Assembly (NCBI GenBank): GCA_900318175.1
Contig: ONJQ01000031.1
Coordinates: forward strand, 1-42,392
DNA length: 42,392 bases
From: an uncultured Bacteroidales bacterium
GTDB taxonomy: Bacteria; Bacteroidota; Bacteroidia; Bacteroidales; P3
Direction: 5' to 3'
Position 1 is the stretch's first letter. Every line of letters begins with the position of its first letter. Positions 41,881-42,392 of the stretch are shown here, in pieces. The notes under the pieces were generated by a model, which did no database searches, had not been told where the DNA came from, and saw nothing but the letters and a program-made list of their open reading frames with translations. Made by a program: the position numbers and the translations under genes.

Positions 41881-42392
41881 ATGAAAAATATAGGAATTTC
41901 AGTAGCATTGGGTCTGGTCCTGATGGGCGCAATGACCATGAGCGGTTGCAAACTCAGCACCGGAAAGACTGTCGATAAGTTGATGGAGGAATTCGGTCAA
42001 GTGCATCTGGGTAATAAAGACAACGAGGACAATTATGTCATAGGCTCGGGACAGACCAGTGTATGGCCTGTGGAGAAGTTGACCATAGATTGGATGTATG
42101 ATTCAGTGACCATTGTTGCCCACGACCAGAATGGAGTTGAGTTTAGCGAGACTGCCGACAAACCCCTTAACGACAGCACCATGATGTATTACTCTTTTGG
42201 TCACGACGGTGAACTGAATATCACGTTTGGCAAGCCTGGCATAAAGCTGGATAAAAAGGATCTGCCTCACAAGCGCCTCATAGTCCGTGTGCCGCGTACG
42301 TACAAACTGGATGAGATTGTCATAAATGGTGTTGGCCATACCTTCAGGATGGACAGCGTGCCATGCGAGCATCTTGAACTGAACAATGTGGC
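41881..42392 (+). CDS. DUF4097-like lipoprotein (partial, runs off the window)
   Basis: The ATG at 41881 begins a lipoprotein: the signal peptide ends in lipobox MSGC with the lipidated Cys at residue 23. The visible 170 residues continue open to the end of the window. The pattern of short strands (VEKLTIDWMYDSVTIVAHD, then KRLIVRVP and LDEIVINGVG) resembles the DUF4097 beta-solenoid adhesin domain, a relative of the DUF2807 family. It lies 42 bases after the ABC membrane gene and is probably co-transcribed. The stop codon and the rest of the protein are not visible. Confidence 0.82.
   Translation, partial: MKNIGISVALGLVLMGAMTMSGCKLSTGKTVDKLMEEFGQVHLGNKDNEDNYVIGSGQTSVWPVEKLTIDWMYDSVTIVAHDQNGVEFSETADKPLNDSTMMYYSFGHDGELNITFGKPGIKLDKKDLPHKRLIVRVPRTYKLDEIVINGVGHTFRMDSVPCEHLELNNV

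Noticed and set aside
1-42392. CRISPR array, phage, transposase or tRNA genes
   Set aside because: I looked for regular short repeats with spacers, integrase or transposase motifs and tRNA-like T-loop sequences and found none that hold up; the only long repeat is the T9SS cassette.

Overview
The window is a chromosomal segment of a member of the Bacteroidota, most likely order Bacteroidales. Promoters follow the Bacteroidota pattern (TTG about 19 bp upstream of TAnnTTTG). Two surface proteins end in type IX secretion (T9SS) type A sorting domains. Lipoproteins carry short lipoboxes, and the gene content fits: a fused GldF/GldG, DUF2807 and DUF4097 proteins, a fimbrillin-like lipoprotein and BspA-type leucine-rich repeats. 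No phage, IS element, CRISPR array or tRNA was recognised.

Layout. 1-120: 3' end of a 5S rRNA with its terminator. 249-4212: an EF-hand membrane protein of unknown role and aspS. 4253-5806: a fimbrillin-like lipoprotein unit led by a 48-residue ORF. 6251-7903 (minus): BspA-like LRR protein with T9SS domain. 8340-10579: a reduced PurL-like protein, a TPR protein and a BI-1 family membrane protein. 10628-12899: methylmalonyl-CoA mutase large subunit on its own promoter and terminator. 12933-15063: a GINT1-N-like propeller protein and an ATP-grasp ligase. 15140-15964: DUF177 protein and ribosomal protein L32. 16027-18101 (minus): a T9SS surface protein plus an orphan second copy of its 3' end. 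18286-21323: Wzz, an O-antigen ligase/polymerase and an NlpC/P60 hydrolase. 21513-24498 (minus): ECF sigma factor, anti-sigma factor and a DUF2807-type beta-barrel protein. 24659-25684 (minus): OmpA-like coiled-coil lipoprotein. 25824-33115: ClC channel, M28 peptidase-like protein, GldF-GldG fusion and DUF4340 protein. 33128-39697: surE, a small membrane protein, lpxB, SpoIID-like protein, thioredoxin-like protein, ftsY and rimO. 39961-42392: an ABC transporter unit behind a YtrA-type operator, ending in a lipoprotein cut by the window edge.

Most of the window concerns the cell envelope: lipid A synthesis (LpxB), surface polysaccharide (Wzz, ligase/polymerase, probably the propeller/ATP-grasp pair), membrane protein targeting (FtsY), sorting of proteins to the surface (T9SS substrates) and an envelope sigma/anti-sigma circuit. 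Housekeeping translation genes (5S, aspS, rpmF, rimO) lie between these blocks.

The points most worth following are: rpmF ends early while its usual C-terminal tail survives one frame over; a roughly 354-bp duplication carries a T9SS sorting domain plus terminator; a perfect GntR/YtrA-type operator controls an ABC unit with no regulator gene visible beside it; a PurL-like protein keeps the ends of the enzyme but lacks its catalytic core; and an M28 peptidase has lost its general-base glutamate.
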